This document shows positions 1-5,455 of a DNA stretch of 6,409 nt, piece by piece (the first letter of the stretch is position 1; each line of letters begins with the position of its first letter). This stretch comes from an uncultured Kineosporia sp. GTDB lineage: Bacteria; Actinomycetota; Actinomycetes; Actinomycetales; Kineosporiaceae. The notes beneath the pieces are model-generated. The model did no database searches and was not told where the DNA came from. It saw only the letters and a list, made by a program, of their open reading frames with translations. The stretch lies in assembly GCA_937859855.1 (NCBI GenBank), contig CALMAR010000215.1:20070-26478 (forward strand), read 5' to 3'. Made by a program: the position numbers and the translations under genes.

Positions 1-284
1 GGCATGCAGCCCGCCCTCCGGTGAGCGCGATCTCCGCCTGTTCGCTCGTTTTTGGCGAAAGACCGGCTCCCAGTCGCAACCCAGATACTCGTTCACACTG
101 GGCGGCGCCGTAATGAGCGAATACTGGGATGGCAATTGCACAGCATGCTCCATCTGCCCCGGCTGGCAGGAGGCCGAACGTCCTGAGGGCGAGGCAGGTA
201 CCGCACTTTGCAAAGCCTGACCATTTGGCTACGACGCCCGCGCCTATCTTGGACCCGCAGCAGAATTACCTGAAGGGCACGGCA
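1..284. other. Left-edge region without a convincing gene
   Basis: No recognisable gene is seen here. One plus-strand frame is open from the window edge to a TGA at 218-220. Inside it an ATG at 113 would give a 35-residue peptide with a CTACSIC (CxxCxxC) core and a fourth Cys near the end. Its third-position GC (about two thirds) is lower than in the clear genes and its Shine-Dalgarno is weak, so it is not called as a gene. The region also has a small inverted repeat (TTCGC 41-45 / GCGAA 55-59) and a perfect 10-bp palindrome CTTTGCAAAG at 206-215. The palindrome lies about 70 bp upstream of the tautomerase start and could be part of its control region. Confidence 0.4.
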
Positions 285-489
285 ATGCCATTCGCAAACC
301 TGAAAGTGCCCGCTCGAACGCTTGACGAGACGCAGAAGAAGCGCGCCGTCGATGCCGTGACCGATCTGTTCGTCAAATTCTACGGCGAACAGGCACGCAA
401 GAAACGTCATGGTCCTCGTCGACGAGGTGCCGGACGGCGGCTGGGGCATCGGCGAGCAAATCCTCACCAAGGCCATGCTCGATTCCTGA
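285..489 (+). pseudogene. 4-oxalocrotonate tautomerase-like gene, frameshifted
   Basis: This is a small tautomerase-superfamily gene. Members use an N-terminal proline, exposed by removal of Met, as the catalytic base for keto-enol tautomerisation. The start MPFANLKVPARTLDE has that Pro right after Met, and GAAGGG at 272-277 sits 7 nt upstream of the ATG. The original frame is family-like up to GEQARK. It then turns into Arg-rich nonsense (KRHGPRRRG) and runs to 515. Removing one A from the AAA at 402-404 restores NVMVLVDEVPDGGWGIGEQ and a stop at 487-489, giving 67 residues, the usual length for the family. The frameshift is therefore a one-base insertion in a short A run: a genuine pseudogene or a sequencing error. 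Codon use is less GC-biased than in the neighbours. The substrate is unknown. The family call is firm; the broken state depends on the base call. Confidence 0.8.
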
Positions 490-540
490 ACCTAGCTGCA
501 CAGCAGGCAACTTGAGCTGGCGTAGCGCGGCCCGGCTAGT

Positions 541-559
541 TCTGCCCCTCCGGGGCGGA
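541..559. terminator. Hairpin between convergent genes, possible bidirectional terminator
   Basis: GCCCC (544-548) and GGGGC (552-556) form a tight stem around TCC. With one G-T wobble the stem extends to 8 pairs (541-548 with 552-559). It lies between the tautomerase stop at 489 and the stop of the minus-strand SnoaL-like gene at 654, where a shared terminator would be expected. There is no T tract, which is common for actinomycete terminators but weakens the call. Confidence 0.4.
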
Positions 560-653
560 GTGCCCACGTTGCGCATGGCCGGCTCCTGGACCGGGAACCA
601 GTTCGTGCTCAGCCTGAAGTTGGCCTGCGTCCACAGGAACGCCCCGAGCGTCC

Positions 654-1025
654 TCACACGAATGTCGGGTCGTCGATCACGACCCGCCATGTTCCGTCCG
701 GCTGCCTGCGAGATACCTCTGCGGTGGTGCCCTGCTGCGTCGTGATTGTGCCGTCCGGCAGGGTTATCTCGGCGGTCCATGCAGCTGAGCTGAGTGCGAT
801 GTCGCCGCCGACAAGGACTTTCCGGGTGGTGCCGTGGATCGTGCGGATGAAACCGGTTAGCTCGGAGAACATGCCGCGCATCGCATCCGAACCAGTGCAT
901 TCGCTGCCGTCGAGATGGACGGCGATGCCGCTTGTGTCGTACATGGCGAGCAAGCCATCGACGTCCTTTGCGTTGACGGCGTTCATGAACGTGGTGTGGA
1001 TATCGGTTGGGTGATCGATAGGCAT
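654..1025 (-). CDS. SnoaL/NTF2-like small protein
   Basis: The product (123 residues from the ATG at 1025) looks like a SnoaL-like/ketosteroid-isomerase-like protein of the NTF2 superfamily. The N-terminal helix region (FMNAVNAKDVDGLLAMYD) is followed by AVHLDGSECTGSDAMRGMF. Alternating beta-strand segments come next (TRKVLVGGDIALSSAAWTAEI, then TAEVSRRQPDGTWRVVIDDP), ending with the typical WRVVIDDP strand. Members are cone-shaped pocket proteins. Some are polyketide cyclases or isomerases, but many have no known activity, and the substrate cannot be read here. The frame is open further upstream to 1178, but that extension has no family character. AAAGG about 10 nt before the ATG at 1025 supports the shorter form. 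It lies 179 nt downstream of the tetracycline-protection gene on the same strand, with a hairpin between, so co-transcription is uncertain. Confidence 0.8.
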   Translation of the reverse strand: MPIDHPTDIHTTFMNAVNAKDVDGLLAMYDTSGIAVHLDGSECTGSDAMRGMFSELTGFIRTIHGTTRKVLVGGDIALSSAAWTAEITLPDGTITTQQGTTAEVSRRQPDGTWRVVIDDPTFV

Positions 1026-1083
1026 TTGCGGTGCGCCTTTCTTGAGGTTTTGGCCACTGCGTTGCGGCTGAGTACGACTCTGC

Positions 1084-1102
1084 TGGCCGGCCGAGCCGGC
1101 CA
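1084..1102 (-). terminator. Strong GC hairpin downstream of the resistance gene
   Basis: TGGCCGGC (1084-1091) and GCCGGCCA (1095-1102) form a perfect 8-bp stem with a CGA loop. It lies about 100 nt after the stop of the ribosomal-protection gene and about 60 nt before the start of the SnoaL-like gene on the same strand. It could end or attenuate transcription between the two. No T tract follows on the minus strand, so it could also be only a stable RNA structure. Confidence 0.35.
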
Positions 1103-1204
1103 CCATCCCAACTTTGTGGGGTTCTGTCGTGCGCCTGCCTGGACTTCGCTGAACGACGTACTGTCGTTGTGATGACACCGCACCAAGCGGTCAGACGGCC
1201 GGCA

Positions 1205-3124
1205 TCACGAACTTCTGACCGGGCGGTCCGGACCGGGGCGGGTGAAGACGACACCCTCGCCGCGGCTGAGGCCGGGCACGGCGAGGGTCAGCTCCTGCAT
1301 CGTCCGGACCGGGACCACCGCGTGGACCGTCCAGAACGGTTCCGGCCCCGGAGTTTCGGCCACCTCCGCCACTTCTGCCTCCAGCGCACTGAGCTTCGCC
1401 AGCACACCGCCAACCGCGTCGGCCGGTGCCTGCACCTCGATTCGCTGACACGGCTCGAACAGCCGTGTGCCCGCCCGGTCGAGCGCCTCGTACAGGACGA
1501 GCCGGGCCACCTGCCGGAAATCCGCCGCGACACTCATCGGCTGCAGGTACCCGAACCGGACGATGGTGATCACACAGTCGGTCACTTCCCAGCCGGATCG
1601 TCCATGCCGGAGTGCCTGCAGCACTGCCTCTTCCGTCGCCAGGTGGAACGCCCGCGGAACGGCTCCCCATTCGACGTCCCGGACGTAGGTGATGCCGCTG
1701 TCCAGCGGCCCCGGCTCGACCCGCAGACCGATCGTGGCCCACAGGATCCGCGCGGTAGCAGGCTGGTGGTCGAACTCGTACAAGGCCTGGCCGGCCCGCA
1801 GCGGACGCTGCCGGAGCACGGGCTGGATCGGGTCGAATTTGGCGTCCAGGGCGAAGTCTCGCGCCAGGCGTTCTTGGAGGACCTCGCGCTGCACCGGTCC
1901 GTGCAGCAGGACGGCGGTGGCACCGTCACCGGTCACTCGGGTGCCGATGAGCGGATCCTCGTCCGCGAGCAAGGAGAGCGCCGCGTGCAGATCACCCTGC
2001 CGGGCCGCGTCCTTGGACCAGACCACGGACTCCAGGCGCGGCTGGGCCAGAACGGCCGGGCCAGAGATATGGCCGGCACCCAGGCGGTCACCGATGCGGA
2101 CCTGGGAAAGGCCGCTCAGGCGGCCGATGTCTCCGGCCAGAAGCCGGCGCGCGGCCGGGTGCCCGGCGACGTCCAGCCGGGTGACGCGTCCGCGGACGTC
2201 GAGGTCCGGACCGCCGCGCTGCGGACGCCGGAAGGTGAGACTCTCCCGTTCGCGGACCTCGCCCGCGAAAAGCCTCAGCCAGGCGACCTTCTCACCGTTG
2301 GCCCCCCGCTCGATGGCGAAGACGACGCCACTCAGCTCATCCTCGGTGGTTGTGGAAGGTGATTCGGCCACGAGCGGGCCGAACAGGCAACGGATTCCGG
2401 CGACCAGCTCAGCGACGCCTGCGCCAGAGATCGCAGAACCACTGAAGACCGGATGAATCTGACCCGCACAGGCCTGCCGGACCAGGTTCGCCCGGACCTC
2501 GCGGGCGGGAATCCCGACATCGTCGACCACTCGAGCCAGGAGCTCATCATCTCGGTCGGCGAGAGTCTCGACGAGTTCGCGAGCGACGCCGGGGGCGTTC
2601 AATTCTCGCCAGACGACCTGTGCGGCAGAACTTCCCAGCATCGACGCGGCGGTCAGCCGCGCGATCCGCGGGGTCAGCCTGCGCCGGATCTGGGCCACGA
2701 CGCGCTCTTCGTCTGCCCCGGAGCGGTCGATCTTGTTGATGAACAGCGCGATGGGCACGCCCAGGTCGCGCAGCGAGCGGAACAGCACGCGGGTCTGTGC
2801 CTGCACGCCCTCGACCGCCGAGACGACGAGGATCGCGGCGTCCAGGACCGAGAGCGCTCGCTCCACCTCGGCGATGAAGTCCGGGTGACCTGGAGTATCA
2901 ACGATGTTGATCTGCAGATCGCCGGCGACGAAGGACGCGACGGCCGAGCGGATCGTGATGCCGCGCTGCCGTTCGATCACTCCGTGGTCGGTGGTGGTGC
3001 TGCCAGCATCGACGCTGCCTAGCCGTCCGATGGCTCCGTGATCGAACAGCAGCCGCTCGGTAAGGCTGGTCTTACCGGCGTCGATGTGGGCCAGGATGCC
3101 CAGGTTGAGGGGCGGGCGATGCAT
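1205..3124 (-). CDS. Tetracycline ribosomal-protection GTPase, Tet(M)/OtrA type
   Basis: The product (639 residues) is an EF-G-like translational GTPase. Such proteins bind the tetracycline-blocked ribosome and release the drug using GTP. The G motifs are intact: AHIDAGKT (12-19), ERQRGITIRSA with the switch-I Thr (51-61), DTPGH (76-80), NKID (130-133) and SGSAISGAG (228-236). GSVDAGSTTTD before the switch is typical of Tet(M)/OtrA rather than housekeeping EF-G. EF-G-like domains follow. The domain IV loop at about 525-536 reads QPMSVAADF where Tet(M) has SPVSTPADF, so the Pro and Ser are kept. The protein ends soon after GLSRGEGVVF (about 618-627) and lacks the basic C-terminal tail and helix of Tet(M) and OtrA. 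The ATG at 3124 has GAGG 6 nt upstream. That site is in a predicted hairpin with an upstream ORF. Resistance to tetracycline-like drugs is very likely but the actual ligand could be another ribosome-binding compound. Confidence 0.93.
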   Translation of the reverse strand: MHRPPLNLGILAHIDAGKTSLTERLLFDHGAIGRLGSVDAGSTTTDHGVIERQRGITIRSAVASFVAGDLQINIVDTPGHPDFIAEVERALSVLDAAILVVSAVEGVQAQTRVLFRSLRDLGVPIALFINKIDRSGADEERVVAQIRRRLTPRIARLTAASMLGSSAAQVVWRELNAPGVARELVETLADRDDELLARVVDDVGIPAREVRANLVRQACAGQIHPVFSGSAISGAGVAELVAGIRCLFGPLVAESPSTTTEDELSGVVFAIERGANGEKVAWLRLFAGEVRERESLTFRRPQRGGPDLDVRGRVTRLDVAGHPAARRLLAGDIGRLSGLSQVRIGDRLGAGHISGPAVLAQPRLESVVWSKDAARQGDLHAALSLLADEDPLIGTRVTGDGATAVLLHGPVQREVLQERLARDFALDAKFDPIQPVLRQRPLRAGQALYEFDHQPATARILWATIGLRVEPGPLDSGITYVRDVEWGAVPRAFHLATEEAVLQALRHGRSGWEVTDCVITIVRFGYLQPMSVAADFRQVARLVLYEALDRAGTRLFEPCQRIEVQAPADAVGGVLAKLSALEAEVAEVAETPGPEPFWTVHAVVPVRTMQELTLAVPGLSRGEGVVFTRPGPDRPVRSS

Positions 3125-3182
3125 GCATGACCTCGGGTGTCAGGACGGGAATGGGCCTGATGGATCCGAGGACTGCTCGCAT
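3072..3182 (-). CDS. Upstream ORF / candidate leader peptide of the resistance gene
   Basis: A 36-codon ORF begins at the ATG at 3182 (a GTG lies directly before it, in frame) and ends at TAA 3074-3072. The first 18 residues are MRAVLGSIRPIPVLTPEV. A good Shine-Dalgarno, GAGAGG (3195-3190), sits 7 nt before the ATG, better than that of many real genes here. The last 53 nt overlap the start of the resistance gene in another frame. Codons 4-6 contain the CCTCGG that is complementary to the resistance gene's Shine-Dalgarno. Position, RBS and pairing fit a regulatory leader peptide whose translation controls access to the downstream start. The peptide resembles no arrest sequence I can name. An accidental ORF is possible, since GC-rich DNA has many. 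Confidence 0.5.
   Translation of the reverse strand: MRAVLGSIRPIPVLTPEVMHASPAPQPGHPGPHRRR
3131..3171 (-). promoter_or_regulatory. Shine-Dalgarno-sequestering hairpin, candidate translational attenuator
   Basis: In the minus-strand RNA, CCTCGG (3171-3166) pairs perfectly with CCGAGG (3136-3131), which contains the GAGG ribosome binding site of the resistance gene. Inside it, TCAGG (3160-3156) pairs with CCTGA (3144-3140). The result is an 11-bp two-part stem with a 5/3 internal loop and an 11-nt end loop. The 5' arm lies in codons 4-6 of the upstream ORF, so a ribosome on that ORF would open the structure. This is the logic of erm and cat translational attenuators. The pairing is seen; the regulation is inferred. 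Confidence 0.5.
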
Positions 3183-3206
3183 CACGGTGCCTCTCACTCG
3201 GCAGAA

Positions 3207-3237
3207 GGAAACGCTGGAACGGTAGTCACAGCGTTCC
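3207..3237. promoter_or_regulatory. Overlapping inverted repeats over the -10 region
   Basis: CAGCGTTCC (3229-3237) can pair with GGAAACGCTG (3207-3216, one bulged base). Its CGTTCC part (3232-3237) can pair instead with GGAACG (3216-3221). The repeats straddle the proposed -10, so at DNA level they could be an operator for a dimeric repressor. If transcription starts further upstream they would be two exclusive RNA stems. No regulator gene is present in the window. Confidence 0.3.
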
Positions 3238-3255
3238 GGAGCTGGCAACGCATTT
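3219..3255 (-). promoter_or_regulatory. Candidate WhiB7/WblC-type promoter of the resistance gene
   Basis: On the minus strand TCAGTAAATGCGTTGCCA is followed after 18 nt by TACCGT. The -35 TTGCCA is at 3248-3243 and the -10 TACCGT at 3224-3219. AAAT (3255-3252) lies 3 nt upstream of the -35, the spacing of the AT-rich box used by WhiB7 (WblC in Streptomyces), which activates ribosome-drug resistance genes in actinomycetes. Transcription would start near 3212, leaving about 30 nt before the upstream ORF. The call rests on a short pattern and the fitting gene context. Confidence 0.45.
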
Positions 3256-3297
3256 ACTGAGTCCCACCAGCGGCGAACCGGCCTGAGCCGGGCAGCA

Positions 3298-3312
3298 TTC
3301 TGCTTGACAGAA
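3298..3312 (+). promoter_or_regulatory. -35-like TTGACA inside a small inverted repeat
   Basis: TTCTG (3298-3302) and CAGAA (3308-3312) form a 15-bp dyad that contains a consensus -35 TTGACA at 3304-3309. It faces the SnoaL-like/AtaL-like operon that starts at 3404. A matching -10 at 17 nt is poor (GC-rich), so the promoter is not proven. A repressor could bind the dyad. Confidence 0.25.
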
Positions 3313-3403
3313 CGCCGTAGTCGGCCGGCGGAGCAGATGCTTAAACTCCCGCCATCGGCCGCAGCCCGTCTGGCGGCGGCGGAGACGCTTCGAAGGAGCA
3401 GCG

Positions 3404-3838
3404 ATGGCCAGGAATCCGGCAGAGATCTTTGCCTCGATCGACCGGTTCGTGCCCGAGGACTTCGTTCAGCACCTCACCGAGGATGTGGTCTTCAGGTTTG
3501 GCAACGCGGACGCGGCTGTGGGCCGCGACGCGGTGCGGGAGGCTGTGGCCGGCTTCTTCTCGACGATCAGCGGACTGACCCACCACGTCAAGGACATGTG
3601 GGAGGTCGCCGACGACGTGACCGTGGTCAACATCGACGTGGAGTACCGGCGCCAGGACGGGCATACCGTGTACACGCCGAATATCGACGTGCTGCGGTGG
3701 CGCGGCGACCTGGTTGCCGACTGGCAGATCGTCATCGACGTCGCGCCGGTCTTCGCACCGTTCGACCAGGTCCCAGAGGCCGTCAAGAGCCTCTCCAACC
3801 CGGAGTCGACGACGCTGACCGAGCCCGCCGCAATCTGA
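3404..3838 (+). CDS. SnoaL/NTF2-like pocket protein
   Basis: The product (144 residues) belongs to the SnoaL-like part of the NTF2 superfamily. The N-terminal helix (PAEIFASIDRFVPEDFVQHL) leads into TEDVVFRFGNADAAVGRDAVREAVAGFF, the classic pattern of these folds. It is followed by beta strands with DDVTVVNIDVEYRRQDG and VYTPNIDVLRWRGDLVADWQIVIDVAPVF. Characterised relatives include polyketide cyclases, ketosteroid isomerase and dehydratase-like enzymes, but the substrate is not predictable. The start is well supported by GAAGGAG about 6 nt before the ATG. The stop is 12 nt before the next gene, so the two are clearly co-transcribed. It shows little resemblance in sequence to the SnoaL-like protein at 654-1025, so the two are not recent duplicates. 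Confidence 0.85.
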   Translation: MARNPAEIFASIDRFVPEDFVQHLTEDVVFRFGNADAAVGRDAVREAVAGFFSTISGLTHHVKDMWEVADDVTVVNIDVEYRRQDGHTVYTPNIDVLRWRGDLVADWQIVIDVAPVFAPFDQVPEAVKSLSNPESTTLTEPAAI

Positions 3839-3850
3839 GGGAGAGCTCCG

Positions 3851-4327
3851 ATGATCTTCGTGTCGCACGCACTTCCGGTGAATGAGGAGGGTCAGCAGCC
3901 GCTGACCCGGGAGCAGGTCTGGGACGGCCTGGTACTGAAGGCGAACAACGCGCTGCCGTTCGTGCCCTCAATGACCGACTGCACGGTGACCAACCGGTAC
4001 GACGAGACGACGTTCGACCGCGACATCGTTCTGCGCGGCCAGCCGCACACGGAGCGCATACACCTCCAGGAGCCGACCCGGGTGATCTTCACTCGGATCG
4101 CCGGGCCGGTGCTCGGCACGATCGCGAACGAGATCGAGGGCTCGGACCAGGATCTGCGGCTGCGCTTCAGCTTCGCTCTGGTGGTCAGCGACGTGGAGCC
4201 GGGGTCGCAGCAGGAATCCGACTACGCCGAGGGCATGAAGAGGGACTACCTGCAGGCGGTCGCCTCGACCCTGGCCGCCATGCGCCGGAAGGCAGCCGAG
4301 GATGCTGAGGCCCCGGCCGTCCGGTAG
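3851..4327 (+). CDS. AtaL-like (DUF1857) SRPBCC-fold protein
   Basis: The product (158 residues) looks like the AtaL-like/DUF1857 family of the SRPBCC (START-like) superfamily. It has an early helix (LTREQVWDGLVLKANNALPFVPSM), a strand set including CTVTNRYDETTFDRDIVLRG and RVIFTRIAGPVLGTIANEIEG, then LRLRFSFALVV. It ends in a long helix with MKRDYLQAVASTLAAMRRKA that would close the ligand cavity. SRPBCC proteins bind hydrophobic ligands, and some act as aromatase/cyclases. AtaL is named from the A201A antibiotic cluster and its exact job is unclear. GGGAGAG precedes the ATG. It follows the SnoaL-like gene by 12 nt, so the pair probably handles the same small molecule. No catalytic residue can be assigned. 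Confidence 0.8.
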   Translation: MIFVSHALPVNEEGQQPLTREQVWDGLVLKANNALPFVPSMTDCTVTNRYDETTFDRDIVLRGQPHTERIHLQEPTRVIFTRIAGPVLGTIANEIEGSDQDLRLRFSFALVVSDVEPGSQQESDYAEGMKRDYLQAVASTLAAMRRKAAEDAEAPAVR

Positions 4328-4331
4328 CCGT

Positions 4332-4364
4332 CCTCCTGGCCCTCCTGGCCTCTGGCTCCTGGCC
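4332..4364. repeat. Short tandem repeat of CCTCCTGGC
   Basis: CCTCCTGGC occurs twice in tandem (4332-4340, 4341-4349) and decays into CTCTGGC and TCCTGGCC up to 4364. It lies directly after the AtaL-like stop. A related string with TGGCTCCTGGC and CCGTTG is found after the sulfotransferase gene (about 5105-5135). It may be replication slippage or part of a transcript end. Confidence 0.5.
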
Positions 4365-4429
4365 GTTGCCCGTCTTCGTCCCGCAGAATCGGGCAGGCAG
4401 GTCTCAGTCCAAGGGATTAGCCTGCTGAG

Positions 4430-5062
4430 GTGAGCCTGCGGCTGATCGGCGCCGGGCTACCGCGCACCGGTACGACGTCGTTGCGCGAGGCTCTGCGGTA
4501 CCTGCTGGACGCGCCCGTCTACCACATGAGCGAAGCCTTCGCTCACCCAGAGCACGTCCCCACCTGGGTGGCAGCGATCGAGGGAAATCCGCCGGACTGG
4601 CCAGCCTTCTTGGCCGGGTACGCCGCTGGAGTTGACACTCCGTTCTCCAATTGCTGGCGTGATCTGGCCGCGGCGTATCCGGACGTACCTGTGCTGCTAT
4701 CTCGCCGTGCCAGTGCGCAAATCTGGTATCAGAGTATGGAAGCGACTGTCTTGTGCCGCACCCGCGAGGCATTGACGAGGCACGATGACGATCCGATGGT
4801 GCCGCTGTTCCGTGTGCTTTTCACCGGCCTCTTCGCACCTGCCGACGATCCGGAGATCGTCATGGCCGGCTACGAGCGGCGGCTGACCGAGGTCCGCGCA
4901 GAGATCGCACCGGAGCGACTCATTGACTGGCAGCCCAGTGACGGCTGGGAGCCGATCTGCCGCGCACTCGGTGTACCCGTTCCAGGTGTGCCCTTCCCCC
5001 ACGAGAACTCCACCGCAGATTACCTAGTTCGCGCCAAGATCCGCGCCCGTGAGGGCCGATAA
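4430..5062 (+). CDS. P-loop sulfotransferase-family protein
   Basis: The product (210 residues) fits the short sulfotransferase family found in many actinomycetes and eukaryotes. Members of the superfamily move a sulfuryl group from PAPS to a hydroxyl or amine. The 5'-phosphosulfate-binding loop GLPRTGTTSL is at residues 9-18. The 3'-phosphate-binding region VLLSRRASAQIWYQSM at 88-103 has the Arg and Ser expected there, though the usual RDP is RRA. The C-terminal DGWEPICRALGVPVPGVPFPHENST (about 176-200) is the family's closing signature. The start is GTG at 4430. It gives the loop its normal distance from the N terminus, but its Shine-Dalgarno is poor and a 100-bp gap precedes it, so it may have its own promoter or a leaderless start. 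The acceptor is unknown. Confidence 0.85.
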   Translation: MSLRLIGAGLPRTGTTSLREALRYLLDAPVYHMSEAFAHPEHVPTWVAAIEGNPPDWPAFLAGYAAGVDTPFSNCWRDLAAAYPDVPVLLSRRASAQIWYQSMEATVLCRTREALTRHDDDPMVPLFRVLFTGLFAPADDPEIVMAGYERRLTEVRAEIAPERLIDWQPSDGWEPICRALGVPVPGVPFPHENSTADYLVRAKIRAREGR

Positions 5063-5076
5063 CCGGTTCGGACCGG
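5063..5076 (+). terminator. Small hairpin just after the sulfotransferase stop
   Basis: CCGGT (5063-5067) and ACCGG (5072-5076) pair around TCGG, immediately after the TAA. The stem is short and no T tract follows, so it is only a candidate terminator or mRNA end stabiliser. Confidence 0.25.
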
Positions 5077-5182
5077 CCAAGGGGCCACCCGAGGACTCCA
5101 GCGAGACCCTGGCCTGGCTCCTGGCGGGCCGTTGTCGGCCTGGCGGGGCAGTCCGCGGATCGGCGCAACCTGGTCGGTCCAC

Positions 5183-5455
5183 GTGCGTCACGTCATGACG
5201 CATTACCCATCCGCCGACTTCCTTGCGCTGGCCCGCGAACACGGTGCAGCGCATAAAGCCCGGCTACAGCACTTCCACGACCTAGGAGTGCTGCTGATGA
5301 CCGGACCGCTCGATCAGCCGCCCAGCGGCGAAGCGCTGGGCATCTTCACGTCACGGGAAAGCGCCAGCGAGTTCGTGGCCGGAGATCCGTTCGTGCAGCA
5401 CGGAGTTGTCGCCCGCTGGACCATCCGTCCCTTCGCCGACTTCTTCGAGACCTGA
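5183..5455 (+). CDS. YciI-like protein
   Basis: The product (90 residues) is a YciI-like (dimeric alpha-beta barrel) protein. The core REHGAAHKARLQHFHDLGVLLMTGPLD, the later EALGIFTSRESASEFVAGDPFVQHGVV and the final RWTIRPFADFF match the family pattern. The His of AAH and the Asp of the GDPF motif are the pair usually thought to form its putative active site. YciI proteins are small stand-alone or fused domains of mostly unknown function. I chose the GTG at 5183 because MRHVMTHYP supplies the first beta strand. The in-frame ATG at 5195 would cut it short. No good Shine-Dalgarno serves either, so the start is uncertain. It lies 120 bp after the sulfotransferase gene, same strand. Confidence 0.8.
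   Translation: MRHVMTHYPSADFLALAREHGAAHKARLQHFHDLGVLLMTGPLDQPPSGEALGIFTSRESASEFVAGDPFVQHGVVARWTIRPFADFFET

Noticed and set aside
129..284. Extension of the tautomerase ORF upstream to 129
   Set aside because: It would bury the catalytic N-terminal proline behind 52 residues. The ATG at 285 has a good ribosome binding site.
1026..1178. N-terminal extension of the minus-strand SnoaL-like gene
   Set aside because: The extra 51 residues are basic and low in family character, and the region contains the 8-bp hairpin at 1084-1102. The ATG at 1025 with AAAGG fits better.
373..1254. A 293-codon minus-strand ORF across the tautomerase and SnoaL-like genes
   Set aside because: It runs through two better-supported genes in other frames and is rich in Arg and His with no recognisable domain. 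The part at 490-653 (GAFLWTQANFRLSTNWF) looked protein-like but matches nothing I know.
1169..2456. Long plus-strand ORFs opposite the resistance gene (397 and 255 codons)
   Set aside because: They are antisense shadows of the GC-rich ribosomal-protection gene. Their translations are Arg/Pro/Gly-rich without domain character, while the minus strand has intact GTPase motifs.
3304..3885. A 193-codon plus-strand ORF overlapping the SnoaL-like gene
   Set aside because: It is Arg-rich and out of frame with the clearly conserved SnoaL-like product that has its own GAAGGAG site.
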